Positions 5,330 to 5,527 of a DNA stretch of 5,527 bases are shown here, piece by piece (position 1 is the stretch's first letter; every line of letters starts with the position of its first letter). The DNA comes from Flavobacteriaceae bacterium (GTDB lineage: Bacteria; Bacteroidota; Bacteroidia; Flavobacteriales; Flavobacteriaceae), in the NCBI GenBank assembly GCA_030633225.1, contig DAOVTF010000149.1:1-5527 (forward strand). Reading direction: 5' to 3'. Below the pieces are notes generated by a model. It saw only the letters and a list, made by a program, of their open reading frames with translations, had not been told where the DNA came from and ran no database searches. Both the position numbers and the translations under genes were made by a program.

Positions 5330-5527
5330 ATGTTTGATAAACCATTTTATAGCAATGGAAAATTATTGATCACCGCAGAATATTTAGTTCTCGATGGAGC
5401 GAAAGGTCTTGCTTTACCAACAAAATTTGGCCAAGATTTGATTGTTGAAAAAATAGACCAATCAAAAATAATCTGGCAGAGTTTTGACTTGAAAAAGAAC
5501 ATTTGGTTTGATTGTATTTTTGACTTA
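5330..5527 (+). CDS. GHMP kinase, GYDIA family, N-terminal 66 codons, cut by window edge
   Basis: My translation from the ATG at 5330 runs open to the right edge for exactly 66 codons. It begins MFDKPFYSNGKLLITAEYLV and continues with LDGAKGLALPTKFGQ (21-35). This is the N-terminal strand-loop-strand of the GHMP kinase superfamily (GK-x-LxxxEYxVLxGxxAxAxPT), in the form I associate with flavobacterial GYDIA-type GHMP kinases of roughly 300 residues. The ATP-binding glycine/serine loop and the rest of the kinase lie beyond the window. The ATG is three bases after the preceding stop, so it is probably co-transcribed and perhaps translationally coupled. In flavobacteria I recall this gene next to an HMG-CoA reductase gene, which suggests a mevalonate-pathway phosphorylation, but the substrate cannot be read from this fragment. 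Confidence 0.85.
   Translation, partial: MFDKPFYSNGKLLITAEYLVLDGAKGLALPTKFGQDLIVEKIDQSKIIWQSFDLKKNIWFDCIFDL

Overview
The window reads as chromosomal core sequence from a low-GC Bacteroidota member, most likely family Flavobacteriaceae. The evidence is strong A/T bias, A-rich translation starts without a Shine-Dalgarno sequence, matches to the Bacteroidota -7 promoter consensus TAnnTTTG, and a gene set (standalone GT5-like protein, DUF4270 lipoprotein, GYDIA-type GHMP kinase) that I recognise from flavobacterial genomes. The species cannot be named from the sequence. It is gene-dense: all intergenic gaps are about 100 bases or shorter, and I see no tRNA, rRNA, IS element, CRISPR or prophage.

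Layout. The left part is a leftward gene string: a glycogen/starch-synthase-like protein (3021 to 2212), a DUF4270 lipoprotein (2177 to 543) and the start of glmS (470 to the left edge). Gaps are 34 and 72 bases. A 102-base divergent promoter region (3022-3123) separates it from a rightward string: panC (3124-3966), panD (4000-4350), a membrane protein of the lysylphosphatidylglycerol synthase TM family (4355-5326, TTG start) and the beginning of a GHMP kinase (5330 to the right edge). panD seems to have its own promoter, overlapping the end of panC.

How the genes work together. PanD makes beta-alanine and PanC joins it to pantoate, giving two steps of pantothenate/CoA synthesis. The last rightward gene probably belongs to the CoA-dependent mevalonate branch of isoprenoid synthesis, with a polytopic membrane protein between. 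The leftward string places the amino-sugar entry enzyme GlmS downstream of a surface or periplasmic lipoprotein and a GT5-like protein that lacks the usual catalytic machinery. That pair is the least understood part of the window.

Most of the window is ordinary core metabolism. Points worth a second look are the degenerate half-length GT5 protein, the DUF4270 lipoprotein with an EF-hand/dockerin-like acidic loop, the promoter buried in panC, and a perfect 11-bp inverted repeat inside the membrane-protein gene.
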